A program made the translations under genes and the position numbers. Under the pieces are notes generated by a model that saw only the letters and a list, made by a program, of their open reading frames with translations, searched no databases and was not told the origin of the DNA. Positions 42,984 to 51,548 of a DNA stretch of 64,000 nucleotides are shown here, piece by piece. The stretch lies in assembly GCF_030812675.1 (NCBI RefSeq), contig NZ_JAUSTE010000006.1, positions 62,001 through 126,000 on the forward strand, read 5' to 3'. Within the stretch, counting starts at the first letter, position 1. Each line of letters begins with the position of its first letter. The stretch is from Sinomonas atrocyanea. Lineage in GTDB: Bacteria; Actinomycetota; Actinomycetes; Actinomycetales; Micrococcaceae.

Positions 42984-44438
42984 ATGACAACGCCCAATCC
43001 CTCGGGCTCAGCGTCGAGCCACATCGAGGAGCCGCACCTCTCCCGCGGCCTGTCCAACCGCCACATCCAGCTCCTGGCCATCGGCGGCGCCATCGGCACC
43101 GGTCTGTTCATGGGCTCCGGCAAGACGATCTCCGTAGCCGGCCCCTCGGTGATCTTCGTCTACATGATCATCGGCTTCATGCTCTTCTTCGTGATGCGCG
43201 CCATGGGCGAGCTGCTGCTGAGCAACCTCAACTACAAGTCCTTCTCCGACTTCGCCGGGGACCTCCTAGGCCCGTGGGCCGGCTTCTTCACCGGCTGGAC
43301 CTACTGGTTCTGCTGGGTCGTCACGGGCGTCGCGGACGTCGTGGCGATCGCCGGGTACTCGAACGAACTCTGGCCCGGCATCCCGCTGTGGATCCCCGGC
43401 ATCGCCACGATCCTGATCCTGCTGGCCCTCAACCTGCCCACCGTGAAGGCGTTCGGCGAGGTCGAGTTCTGGTTCGCCCTCATCAAGATCGTGGCGATCC
43501 TGGCCCTCATCATCACCGGCCTGTACATGATCTTCACCGGCTTCTCCTCGAGCGCCGGCACCGCCTCGTTCGCGAACCTGTGGCAGTTCGGCGGGTTCTT
43601 CCCCAAGGAGTTCATGGGCTTCGTGGCGGGCTTCCAGATCGCGGTGTTCGCGTTCGTGGGCATCGAGCTGGTGGGCACCGCCGCCGCCGAGACGAAGAGC
43701 CCGGAGCACAACCTGCCCCGCGCCATCAACGCGATCCCCGTGCGCGTCGGCCTGTTCTACGTGGGCGCCCTCGTGATCCTCATGTCCGTCACGCCGTGGA
43801 TGGAGTTCAAGGCGGGCCACTCGCCGTTCATCGGGATGTTCTCGCTCGCCGGGCTCGGCGCGGCGGCGACCCTGGTCAACCTCGTGGTCCTCACCTCCGC
43901 CATGTCGAGCGCCAACTCGGGCATCTACTCGACCTCGCGCATGGTCTTCGGCCTGGCGATCGAGGGCGACGCCCCGAAGGCCTTCGGCAAGCTCTCCTCC
44001 CGCAAGGTCCCGCAGAACGCGCTGTTCCTCTCGTGCGTGCTGCTGCTCTCCGGCGTGGTGCTGCTCTACTCGGGCAAGAGCATCGGCGCGGCCTTCGACA
44101 TGGTCACCACGGTCTCGGCCGTGTGCTTCATGTTCGTCTGGTCGATCATCCTCGCCAGCTACCTCGTGTTCCTCAAGCGCCGCCCCGAGCTCCACGCGGC
44201 CTCGAAGTACAAGATGCCCGGCGGCCGCGCGATGGTCTGGGTCGTGTACGCCTTCTTCGCCTTCCTCGTCTGGGCGCTGACCACCCAGCTGGACACGCTC
44301 ATGGCCCTGTGCGTGACGCCGATCTGGTTCGTGGTCCTGTTCGTGGCGTGGCAGTTCGTGAAGAAGTCCCCGGTCCACCAGGCCCGGATCGCGAACCACC
44401 AGGAGACCCTCCGCGAAGAGGCCAAGGTCAACGCCTAG
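42984..44438 (+). CDS. CycA-like amino acid permease (D-Ala/D-Ser/Gly/L-Ala uptake)
   Basis: This 484-residue APC-superfamily permease has twelve helices. LSNRHIQLLAIGGAIGTGLFMGSGKTIS at the N-terminus is the amino acid transporter signature, and MRAMGELLLSNLNYKSFSDFAGDLLGPWAGFFTGWTYWFCWVVTG matches the CycA (D-serine/D-alanine/glycine) subgroup closely. It imports small neutral amino acids with protons. The alanine dehydrogenase and its regulator lie 2 kb downstream, which supports alanine as a substrate. ATG 42984 has no strong ribosome site. A 230-base upstream gap holds TTGACT at 42807 and other promoter-like text. Confidence 0.9.
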   Translation: MTTPNPSGSASSHIEEPHLSRGLSNRHIQLLAIGGAIGTGLFMGSGKTISVAGPSVIFVYMIIGFMLFFVMRAMGELLLSNLNYKSFSDFAGDLLGPWAGFFTGWTYWFCWVVTGVADVVAIAGYSNELWPGIPLWIPGIATILILLALNLPTVKAFGEVEFWFALIKIVAILALIITGLYMIFTGFSSSAGTASFANLWQFGGFFPKEFMGFVAGFQIAVFAFVGIELVGTAAAETKSPEHNLPRAINAIPVRVGLFYVGALVILMSVTPWMEFKAGHSPFIGMFSLAGLGAAATLVNLVVLTSAMSSANSGIYSTSRMVFGLAIEGDAPKAFGKLSSRKVPQNALFLSCVLLLSGVVLLYSGKSIGAAFDMVTTVSAVCFMFVWSIILASYLVFLKRRPELHAASKYKMPGGRAMVWVVYAFFAFLVWALTTQLDTLMALCVTPIWFVVLFVAWQFVKKSPVHQARIANHQETLREEAKVNA

Positions 44439-44454
44439 CCCCCCGACTCCGTTT

Positions 44455-44528
44455 CGGGTACACATCTCGCCGCGTTATCGCGCTTCCTGGTACGCATCTC
44501 GTCGCGCTTTCCGGGTTTCGGGTACGCA
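44455..44528 (+). repeat. 32-bp phased repeat array (three units)
   Basis: GTAC falls at 44458, 44490 and 44522, exactly 32 bases apart, within GGGTACACATCTCG, TGGTACGCATCTCG and GGGTACGCACG. The spacers differ from the arrays near 18.6 and 19.9 kb, but the period and core are the same. The array lies just after the permease stop. Confidence 0.9.
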
Positions 44529-44620
44529 CGACGGCGGGTGGCCGGCTCACACGAGCCGGCCACCCGCCGTCGTGGTTAAGACCCTGAGCCAGGCCGCCGG
44601 GACCCCGCTACGCTGGGCCC

Positions 44621-45010
44621 ATGAGCCGCTACGCCCCGCGCACCACGCCCGCACCCGAGCCGGCGGAAGCGGAAGCCCTCGGCAGGGCGCTCGCGGCCAA
44701 GGACGTCTCCCTGTTCGTCGACGGGACGGCACACCGGCTCTCGGGTGCTGTCGACGAGGCCGTCCGGGACCTGCTCGCCCGTCTGTCCCGCGGCGAGGCA
44801 GTCACCGTCACCAGCGCGGAGGAGGTCCTGACCGTCGCGCAGGCCGCCGAGCTCGCGGGCATCAGCCACTCGTACGTGCGCAAGCTGACCGATGCCGGGA
44901 CGTGGCCGGTCCAGTACCGGGGCACGCACCGGCGCATCCGCCGCGAGGACGTGCTCGCCTGGGTCTCGGCGCAGAAGAAGGGCGCGCCGGGAGCTGACCC
45001 CTCAACCTAG
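44621..45010 (+). CDS. Excisionase-type helix-turn-helix protein (orphan antitoxin-like)
   Basis: This 129-residue protein ends in an excisionase/MerR-type helix-turn-helix: EEVLTVAQAAELAGISHSYVRKLTDAGTWPVQYRGTHRRIRREDVLAWV (about 68-117). The N-terminal half (AVDEAVRDLLARLSRGEAVTVTS) is typical of the antitoxins that usually precede a PIN-domain toxin. Here no toxin follows; the next gene is on the other strand 30 bases on. TACGCT at 44610-44615 sits five bases before the ATG, so the message is probably leaderless. The C-terminal end and stop lie in a 21-bp repeat (44995-45027). Confidence 0.85.
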   Translation: MSRYAPRTTPAPEPAEAEALGRALAAKDVSLFVDGTAHRLSGAVDEAVRDLLARLSRGEAVTVTSAEEVLTVAQAAELAGISHSYVRKLTDAGTWPVQYRGTHRRIRREDVLAWVSAQKKGAPGADPST

Positions 45011-45027
45011 GGACATGACCCCTCAAC
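44995..45027 (+). repeat. 21-bp phased repeat over a stop codon
   Basis: TGACCCCTCAAC occurs at 44995 and 45016, 21 bases apart. The first copy covers the end of the excisionase-type gene. The core is related to, but not the same as, the TGACCTCG repeat in the Ter/Wadjet genes. Confidence 0.65.
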
Positions 45028-45039
45028 GCGGGGAGCGCC

Positions 45040-46248
45040 TCAGATCCGGGGGCGCCCCGCCCACCGCCTGGCCTTGATCGCCAGGTGGAGCTCCTGCCGC
45101 ACCCGCCCGGAGAGCGGCTCGGCGCGGATCACCTTCCGCACGCGCGCGAGCCGGTGGTACACCGTGGAGCGGTGCACGTGGAGCCTGTCCGCCACGGCCT
45201 GGACGGCGCCGTCGGAGTCGTAGAGCATCTCGAGCACCGGCAGGAGCTCGCCGTTGCGGTCCTCGGCCTCGAGTGCGGCGAAGAACACACTCGTCGGCTC
45301 GGCCGCGAGGGCCCCCATGAGCTGGTAGGCGCCCACGGAGCGCACGTCGACCAGCTCGCCCAGCTCGGGGTCGACCGCCGCGGCCTGCGCTGCGACCTTG
45401 GCCTGGCTGTACGCCGCGCCGAGGTCCCGCAGCGCCGAGAACGGCTCGGAGATCCCCACGAGCACGCGGCCGGCGGGGCGGCCCGAGCGCTTGGCGAGCT
45501 CCCGCTCGTAATGGGTCAGGACGGCGGCGTGGCTCGCGCGCGCGGTGGTCCCGGCGAAGAGGGCCACGGCGTGCGTCTCGGTCCCGGCGGTGAAGAGGGC
45601 GGGGTCGATGCCCGCGGTCGCCTGCATCGCCGCGGTGCTCGTGGCCACGACCGCCGCCTGGGGGTCCCGCGGGGTGACGCCGTCGGGGTCCAGCAGCACC
45701 ACGACCTGCCACGGGGCGTGCCCGTGCACCTCGCGCCACCCGGCGATCGCCGCGAGCGCGGACCTGTCCCCGGCCGCAGCGGCGAGGAACTCGGCCTCCC
45801 GGCGCCGGCGGTGTTCGGACTCGGCGGTGTTGGACTCCAGGAGGAGCTGGCCGATGAGGTCCAGCTCGAGGCGGATGCCGGGCAGCGCGGCGAGGACGTC
45901 CGCGGAGCTCTCCTCGTCGGCCGCCTGCTGCACCCACAGGTATCCGACCCGGAAGCCGCGCACGAGCAGCGGGACGCACACCCGCCCGTACATGCCGAGG
46001 TCGGCATTGGCCGGGACCGTGACCGGGCGCACCGCGGTGGCGATCCCGTGCGAGAGCTGCCACGCCTGCACATCGGGTGGGAGCCGCTTGGAGAGCAGGA
46101 AGTTCACGCGCACGGGGTCGGCCTGCGCCTGGTTGGACGAGTAGGCGATCAGCAGCCCGTCGAGGTCCTCGACGCTGAGCCCCCGGCCCAGCTTGGCCGC
46201 CGCCGCTTCCACCAGATCTTCGACGCCGTGCCGCATACGCCACAGCAT
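45040..46248 (-). CDS. PucR/AdeR-type transcriptional regulator
   Basis: This protein of about 402 residues belongs to the PucR/CdaR family. A central GGDEF-like regulatory domain (RVLVGISEPFSALRDLGAAYSQAKVAAQAA) is followed by the C-terminal helix-turn-helix (LPVLEMLYDSDGAVQAVADRLHVHRSTVYHRLARVRKV). I start at ATG 46248; two later Met codons are possible, and longer upstream frame is antisense to the ald leader. It diverges from alanine dehydrogenase across 227 bases. In Bacillus, AdeR, a PucR-type activator beside ald, switches on alanine dehydrogenase, so the same role is inferred here. Confidence 0.9.
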   Translation of the reverse strand: MLWRMRHGVEDLVEAAAAKLGRGLSVEDLDGLLIAYSSNQAQADPVRVNFLLSKRLPPDVQAWQLSHGIATAVRPVTVPANADLGMYGRVCVPLLVRGFRVGYLWVQQAADEESSADVLAALPGIRLELDLIGQLLLESNTAESEHRRRREAEFLAAAAGDRSALAAIAGWREVHGHAPWQVVVLLDPDGVTPRDPQAAVVATSTAAMQATAGIDPALFTAGTETHAVALFAGTTARASHAAVLTHYERELAKRSGRPAGRVLVGISEPFSALRDLGAAYSQAKVAAQAAAVDPELGELVDVRSVGAYQLMGALAAEPTSVFFAALEAEDRNGELLPVLEMLYDSDGAVQAVADRLHVHRSTVYHRLARVRKVIRAEPLSGRVRQELHLAIKARRWAGRPRI

Positions 46249-46475
46249 ACGTCCCCGCGTGAACCACGCGGAGACAACTGACGGCCCATCCTGCGACATC
46301 TGTAGAACGCGAACCGGCGCGATCCCCGGAATGACGCGGTTCTCGCCAGCGGCAGCCTCCAGTTCCATGTAATGCGCCTCACAACCGGGCCTACGCTGGA
46401 GACACCACCGAAAGCTCCCCGCCACCGGGGAACCCCGAGGGCCCACCGGCCCCGCCGAACACAATGGAGACGAAA

Positions 46476-47594
46476 GTGATCATCGGAGTCCCCAAGGAGA
46501 TCAAGAACAACGAGTTCCGCGTGGCCATCACGGCAGCGGGCGTGCACGAGTTCGTGTCGCACGGCCACACGGTGCTGATCGAGCGCGGCGCCGGCGTGGC
46601 CTCCGGCATCACCGACGACGAGTACCACGTGGCCGGCGCCGAGCTCGTCACGGAGGCCGCGGACGTCTGGGCCCGCGCCGAGATGGTCATGAAGGTGAAG
46701 GAGCCGATTGCCTCGGAGTACCGGCACTTCCGCACGGGCCTGATCCTGTTCACGTACCTCCACCTCGCCGCCGAGCCGGAGCTCACCCGCGCCCTGCTCG
46801 ACGCCGGCGTCACTGCGATCGCCTACGAGACGGTCCAGGACGGCCGCAGCCTGCCACTGCTGGCCCCGATGTCCGAGGTGGCCGGCCGCCTCTCGGTCCA
46901 GGTGGGCGCGCAGGCCCTCACCGCCCCGACGGGCGGGAAGGGCATCCTCCTCGGCGGCGTCCCGGGCGTGCGTCCGGCGAAGGTCGTGGTCCTGGGCGCC
47001 GGCGTGGCCGGCACCAACGCCGCGGTCGTCGCGATGGGCCTCGGCGCCGATGTGACCATCCTGGACATCAACATCGCGCGCCTCACCGAGCTGGACGCCC
47101 TCTACGGCGGCCGGCTGAAGACGGTCGCGTCGAACAAGTACGAGATCGAGAAGTCCCTCGTCGAGGCGGACCTCGTGGTCGGCTCGGTCCTGATCCCGGG
47201 GGCGAAGGCCCCCAAGCTGGTGCCCAACGAGCTGGTGGCCCGGATGAAGCCCGGCAGCGTGCTCGTGGACATCGCGATCGACCAGGGCGGCTGCTTCGAG
47301 GACTCGCACCCGACCACGCACCAGGACCCGACGTTCCGCGTCCACAACTCGATCTTCTACTGCGTGGCCAACATGCCCGGCGCCGTGCCGAACACCTCGA
47401 CCTACGCGCTCACCAACGTGACGCTGCGGTACGGGATCCTGCTCGCCGACCTCGGCGTGAAGGGCGCCCTCGAGAAGGACGCGGTCCTCGCCGGCGGGCT
47501 CAACGTCGCCGCGGGCCGGGTCACGCACCGCTCGGTGTCCGAGGCGCTGGGCCTGCCGCTGGTCGCCGACTGGCGCGAGGCCGTCGCCGCCTAG
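46476..47594 (+). CDS. ald: Alanine dehydrogenase
   Basis: This 372-residue enzyme converts L-alanine to pyruvate and ammonia with NAD+. Family landmarks are [79 protein letters not shown] (dinucleotide loop) and [19 protein letters not shown]. The length is exactly that of the family if GTG 46476 is used; GGAG lies six bases upstream, inside the sequence of an alternative ATG at 46464. It diverges from the AdeR-type activator and shares the neighbourhood with a CycA-type permease: together, alanine uptake and catabolism. Confidence 0.96.
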   Translation: MIIGVPKEIKNNEFRVAITAAGVHEFVSHGHTVLIERGAGVASGITDDEYHVAGAELVTEAADVWARAEMVMKVKEPIASEYRHFRTGLILFTYLHLAAEPELTRALLDAGVTAIAYETVQDGRSLPLLAPMSEVAGRLSVQVGAQALTAPTGGKGILLGGVPGVRPAKVVVLGAGVAGTNAAVVAMGLGADVTILDINIARLTELDALYGGRLKTVASNKYEIEKSLVEADLVVGSVLIPGAKAPKLVPNELVARMKPGSVLVDIAIDQGGCFEDSHPTTHQDPTFRVHNSIFYCVANMPGAVPNTSTYALTNVTLRYGILLADLGVKGALEKDAVLAGGLNVAAGRVTHRSVSEALGLPLVADWREAVAA

Positions 47595-47646
47595 CACTCC
47601 GACGCGCGGCCCGGCAGCCGCCAGCCGGCAGCCGAGTCGGAACCGA

Positions 47647-47694
47647 CGCACGACGCCGGGCCGGTCACCTTGGGGGCCGGCCCGCCGTCGTGCG
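47647..47694 (+). terminator. Terminator hairpin after ald
   Basis: An 18-base stem with one mismatch (47647-47664 with 47677-47694) and a 12-base loop lies 52 bases after the ald stop. Confidence 0.75.
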
Positions 47695-47822
47695 GCGTTC
47701 CGCCGGAGGAAGTGTGGTGAAGGGCACTCCGGATTCGTGGAATGCGCGGGGCGACAAGGTAGTTGACGCATCACAGAAGCCCCGCTCCCCCGCGGGGACC
47801 GCGCTACCCCAAGGAGCCCCCC

Positions 47823-48407
47823 ATGGCAGAGATCCTCACCCTCGTCGGCAGCCTCCGCACCGAGTCCGTCAACAGCAAGTTCGCCCAGGTCGCCGCCGCG
47901 TCCGCCCCGGAGGGCACCGCCGTCACCACGTTCGAGGGCCTCGAGGAGATCCCCTTCTACAACGAGGACCTCGACGTCGAGGGCAAGGTCCCCGCCAAGG
48001 CGGCCGAGCTCCGCGCCGCCGTCGCCGCCGCGGACGGCCTCCTGCTCGTCACCCCCGAGTACAACGGGACCATGCCCGCGGTCATCAACAACGCGATCGA
48101 CTGGATCTCCCGGCCCTTCGGCGCCTCCTCCGCGACCGGCACGAAGGCGGCCGTGATCGGCACCTCCGCAGGCCAGTACGGCGGCGTCTGGGCGCATGAC
48201 GACGTGCGCAAGTCGCTCAAGGTCGCCGGCGCCGAGGTCGTCGAGGACGCCACACTCGCGATCGGCGCCTCCTACTCGCGCTTCGCCGAGGTCGAGCCCC
48301 AGGACGATGCCGAGGTCGTCGAGGGCATCGCCAAGGTCGTCGCAGCGCTTGCCGGGACCACGGGCGCCACCGCCCCGGCCGAGCTCGCCGAGGCTGCCGC
48401 CCGCTGA
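47823..48407 (+). CDS. NADPH-dependent FMN reductase family protein
   Basis: This 194-residue flavodoxin-fold protein has the phosphate loop GSLRTESVNSKFA near the N-terminus, IPFYNEDLD, LLVTPEYNGTMPAVINNAIDWISRP (the family signature) and GTSAGQYGGVWA. It likely binds FMN and reduces quinones, azo compounds or chromate with NAD(P)H. ATG 47823 follows AAGGAGCCCCCC. It is transcribed alone, between the ald terminator and a large inverted repeat. The Ala/Thr-rich tail is unconserved. Confidence 0.93.
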   Translation: MAEILTLVGSLRTESVNSKFAQVAAASAPEGTAVTTFEGLEEIPFYNEDLDVEGKVPAKAAELRAAVAAADGLLLVTPEYNGTMPAVINNAIDWISRPFGASSATGTKAAVIGTSAGQYGGVWAHDDVRKSLKVAGAEVVEDATLAIGASYSRFAEVEPQDDAEVVEGIAKVVAALAGTTGATAPAELAEAAAR

Positions 48408-48449
48408 TCTCGCCCCCCCGTCTGGGAGTCACCTCCTGGAGGCCACCTC

Positions 48450-48504
48450 CTGAGGGTCATGTTCTGGAGGTCACATCAGGTGACTTCCAGAACATGACCC
48501 TCAG
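48450..48504. repeat. Large inverted repeat with 14-bp phased units
   Basis: A 24-base arm (48450-48473) pairs with 48481-48504 with a single mismatch around a 7-base loop. Upstream units of GGAGNNCACCTCCT at 48424 and 48438, and the arm itself, repeat with a 14-base period. It may end transcription of the FMN reductase gene, but no T-run follows. Confidence 0.8.
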
Positions 48505-48565
48505 AAGTCTCTAGGGGGGCACAAAGCCCGTAGCCGCCGCGCCCCGCTGCTCCTACGCTTCCGCC

Positions 48566-49958
48566 ATGAGGGACGACGGCGGGACGCACCTGAGCTTCTT
48601 CGGTGCCACGGACTCTGTCACCGGCTCCCGCTACCTCCTCGAGCACGGGGGCCGGCGGATCCTCGTGGACTGCGGGCTGTTCCAGGGGTACAAGAAGCTG
48701 CGCGAGCGCAACCCTCCCGGTGCGGCCCGAGGCGATCGACGCGGTGGTCCTGACCCACGCCCACCTCGACCACTCGGGCTACATCCCGGCCCTCGTCAAG
48801 CGCGGGTTCCGCGGCCCCGTCTACGCGACCCCGGGGACCACGGACCTGTGCACGCTCCTGCTGCCGGACAGCGGCCACCTCCAGGAGGAGGAGGCCGAGA
48901 CCGCCCGGGCCCGCGGGTCGTCGCGGCACAGCATGCCGCAGCCCCTCTACACGGCCCGGGACGCCGTCGAGTCCCTCGGGAGCTTCAGTCCCCGGCCGTT
49001 CCGGGAGCCGCTGGACCTCGGGGCCGGGATCGAGGCGCGCTTCGTCCCGGCCGGGCACATCCTCGGCGCCGCCCAGGTCCGCGTCCGCCTCGACGGCGGC
49101 GGGGCCTCCGGGACCACCCTGCACTTCACCGGCGATCTGGGGCGCGAGGACGATCCGCTGATGAACCCGCCTGCGCCCCTGGAGCCCACGGACGTCCTCA
49201 TCACCGAGTCCACCTACGGCGACCGCGCCCATCCCCGCGACGACCCGACCGAGGCGCTCGGCGACGTGGTGCGCCGGGTGGCGAAGCGCAATGGGGTGGT
49301 GGTCATCGCGGCCTTCGCCGTGGGCCGCGCCGAGACGCTCATGCTGCACCTCGCCCGCCTGCGACGGCGGGACCGGATCCCGGACATTCCGGTCTACCTC
49401 AACAGCCCCATGGCGGTGGACGCCACGGAGCTCTACCGGAGGTACCCCGAGGAGCACAGGATCAGCGACCGGGAGTTCCGCGAGATGTACGCCCTCCCGA
49501 CGATGGTGCGCGACCCGGACGAATCGCGGCTGCTGAACCTGCGCGGTGGGCCGATGGTCGTCATCTCCGCGTCCGGCATGCTCACGGGCGGCCGGGTGCT
49601 GCACCACGTCGAGGCCTACGGCCCCGATCCGCGCAACGCGATCGTCCTCAGCGGCTACCAGGCCGGGGGCACCCGCGGCGCCCTGCTCCTCGACGGGGCC
49701 ACGAGCCTGCGCATCTACGGCCGCGACGTCCCGGTCCGCGCCGAGGTGGTCAGCCTCGACAACCTCTCCGCGCACGCGGACGCCGACGCCATCCTCCAGT
49801 GGATGCGGACCTGCCCGCGGCCGCCGCGGATGGTCTACGTGACCCACGGGGAGATCGGGGCCTCGGACACCCTGCGCCGGCGGATCCAGCACGAGCTCGG
49901 CTGGCGCGCCAGGGTCCCGGAGCACCTCGAGCGGGTGGACCTCACCGCCCCACGCTGA
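48566..49958 (+). pseudogene. Beta-CASP metallo-beta-lactamase RNase, interrupted by a frameshift
   Basis: Two frames together give a complete MBL/beta-CASP nuclease of about 464 residues. Frame one (ATG 48566) encodes [20 protein letters not shown] and [18 protein letters not shown]. From about 48712 the homology continues one base later as [28 protein letters not shown] (the HxHxDH zinc motif), then [35 protein letters not shown], the beta-[16 protein letters not shown] and [15 protein letters not shown] +1 shift at AACCCTCCCGG explains it: one inserted base or a two-base loss. All later catalytic motifs are intact, so this is either a recent mutation, a sequencing error or a recoding site. 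Confidence 0.85.
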
Positions 49959-49984
49959 CCAGCCGAACCCACGAGGAGGATGCC

Positions 49985-50689
49985 ATGAAGCCCATCCGAC
50001 CGGCCTTGGGGGCCGCCGCCCTCGCGGCGGTGCTCACCCTCGCAGCCTGCTTCGGGCCGCCGTCGCCGGCGCCGTCCCCGAGCACGACGGCGAGCAGCGC
50101 GCCCGCGTCCACCTCGCCCCCCGCTTCGGCGGGCACGACGGCGAGCGGCACCCCCGCGCCGTCGTCCTCCTCCGCCTCGCCCCCGGCGCCGACCACCCCG
50201 CCGGCCGCCCCGCCGCAGCCCACCACGGCACCGGCGCCCCCCTCCTCCTCGGCCCCCGCCGCCGAAGGGCAGCTGCCCGAGCAGACGGCACCGCTGACCC
50301 TCTACTACATCGCCATCGAGGACGGCGGCGTGTCCGGCCCGAAGGTCGGATGCGGCGACTCCGCCGTGGCCACCTACACCGAGCCGGTGACCTTCCGGGA
50401 CCAGGTCGGGCCGAGCCTCACGCGGCTGTTCGCCAACCGCAGCCGCGAGATCGGCGAGTCCGGCCTCGTCAACGTGCTCTACCAGTCGACCCTGAAGTAC
50501 CTGGGGAGTTCCTTCGACGGCACGACCATCACGGTCTACCTCTCCGGCTCGTTCTTCCTGGGCGGTGTGTGCGACATCCCGCGGGCCGAGGCGCAGATCA
50601 ACCTCACGGCCATCGCCGCGGCAGGGGCGAAGCGGGCTGAGGTGTTCGTCAACGGCCGGCCGATGGCCGACGTGCTGAGCCTCAAGTAG
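49985..50689 (+). CDS. Lipoprotein with GerMN-like domain
   Basis: This 234-residue protein has a signal peptide with lipobox ([15 protein letters not shown], Cys22) and a long Ser/Thr/Pro/Ala linker (residues 25-95). A C-terminal domain follows: [12 protein letters not shown], then [16 protein letters not shown] and [41 protein letters not shown]. The last pattern, with G-x-C-x-x-x-R and F-V-N-G, resembles the GerMN domain found in cell-surface lipoproteins. It starts 26 bases after the beta-CASP stop behind GAGGAGGATGCC. It is anchored outside the membrane; the ligand is unknown. Confidence 0.82.
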   Translation: MKPIRPALGAAALAAVLTLAACFGPPSPAPSPSTTASSAPASTSPPASAGTTASGTPAPSSSSASPPAPTTPPAAPPQPTTAPAPPSSSAPAAEGQLPEQTAPLTLYYIAIEDGGVSGPKVGCGDSAVATYTEPVTFRDQVGPSLTRLFANRSREIGESGLVNVLYQSTLKYLGSSFDGTTITVYLSGSFFLGGVCDIPRAEAQINLTAIAAAGAKRAEVFVNGRPMADVLSLK

Positions 50690-50810
50690 CGGCAGAACGC
50701 GCGGCGGAACCCGTCGCCATCTCGGCCCGGCGGACCTACGCTGGAGGTGGGGCCGGTGGCGTTCCCGCCGCCCGCGGGGCAGGCCCCCTTCCCGAACCGA
50801 GGCGGACGAC

Positions 50811-50942
50811 ATGGCTGGAATCGAGCCTGAGGACGACGAGCGCGTGCATACCGAGGCACCGGCCGAGGGCGACACCGAACTCGAGGGCGGCGGAGTCCGC
50901 GCCCATTCCGAGGACGCAGCGGAGGGGCCCGACGAGGACTGA
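50811..50942 (+). CDS. Small acidic protein (43 residues)
   Basis: An open frame from ATG 50811 to TGA 50942 encodes 43 residues, about one third Asp or Glu, with no Lys. No ribosome site better than GGCGGACGAC precedes it. The composition (EPEDDERVHTEAPAEGD, EDAAEGPDED) resembles short unstructured acidic proteins of other Micrococcaceae. It ends 33 bases before the MOSC gene. A chance frame is possible but the bias is strong. Confidence 0.5.
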   Translation: MAGIEPEDDERVHTEAPAEGDTELEGGGVRAHSEDAAEGPDED

Positions 50943-50975
50943 GCGCGCCTGCTGCCCTCCAGTACTGTGGAGGCC

Positions 50976-51542
50976 ATGGACTACCCGTACCAGGTCGAGG
51001 TGCTCCACCTCTTCGTCTCGCCTGCGCACGCCTACTTCGGCAGGGCGCGCGACGGCGCCGCGGCGGTGCCGTCGGAGGATGCCCACGCCATCGAGGTCGT
51101 GGCCGGCAAGGGGATCGTGGGAGACCGGTTCTTCGGCAAGGCCGCACATGTGGACGCTGCCCTGACCGTACTGGCCGTCGAGGGGCTCGAGGCGATGGCC
51201 GCCGAGCTGGGTGTGGCGCCGTTCGATCCGCTCCTCACCCGCCGGAATGTGGTCCTGAGCGGGGCGGAGCTGCCGCCCCTCGTGGGCAGCTCCTTCTCGC
51301 TCTGCCAGGGCGATACCACCGTCCGACTCCATGCCGGCCGACAGGCCCACCCCTGCGTCTGGATGGACCGCGTGCTGGCCCCGGGGGCACATGCCGCGAT
51401 GCGAGGACGCGGCGGACTCCGGTGCCGCCCGGTCACCGGTGGGACGCTCCGACGCGGTCCCGCGGTACTGCTCAGCCCGGTGGAGCTTGATGCCTCGGCT
51501 GCGGGAGCGGCGCGGGTCCTGCGTCCGTGGAGGCTGCCGTAG
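50976..51542 (+). CDS. MOSC domain protein
   Basis: This protein of about 188 residues is a MOSC domain: VEVLHLFVSPAHAYFGR at the start, GKGIVGDRFFGKAAH (the G-D-R-x-F motif) and LLTRRNVVLSGAELPPLVGSSF (the T-R-R-N motif). It ends near QAHPCVWMDRVLAPGAHAAM with the conserved Cys that may hold sulfur or molybdenum cofactor. MOSC domains transfer sulfur or bind molybdopterin. TACTGT at 50963-50968 is seven bases before ATG 50976, so the message may be leaderless; a GTG at 50967 adds three residues. Confidence 0.9.
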   Translation: MDYPYQVEVLHLFVSPAHAYFGRARDGAAAVPSEDAHAIEVVAGKGIVGDRFFGKAAHVDAALTVLAVEGLEAMAAELGVAPFDPLLTRRNVVLSGAELPPLVGSSFSLCQGDTTVRLHAGRQAHPCVWMDRVLAPGAHAAMRGRGGLRCRPVTGGTLRRGPAVLLSPVELDASAAGAARVLRPWRLP

Positions 51543-51548
51543 CCCGGC

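Noticed and set aside
48566-50689. One 707-residue protein fusing the nuclease start to the lipoprotein
   Set aside because: The middle is Arg/Pro-rich shadow sequence of the beta-CASP gene in the wrong frame. The lipoprotein has its own start and lipobox.
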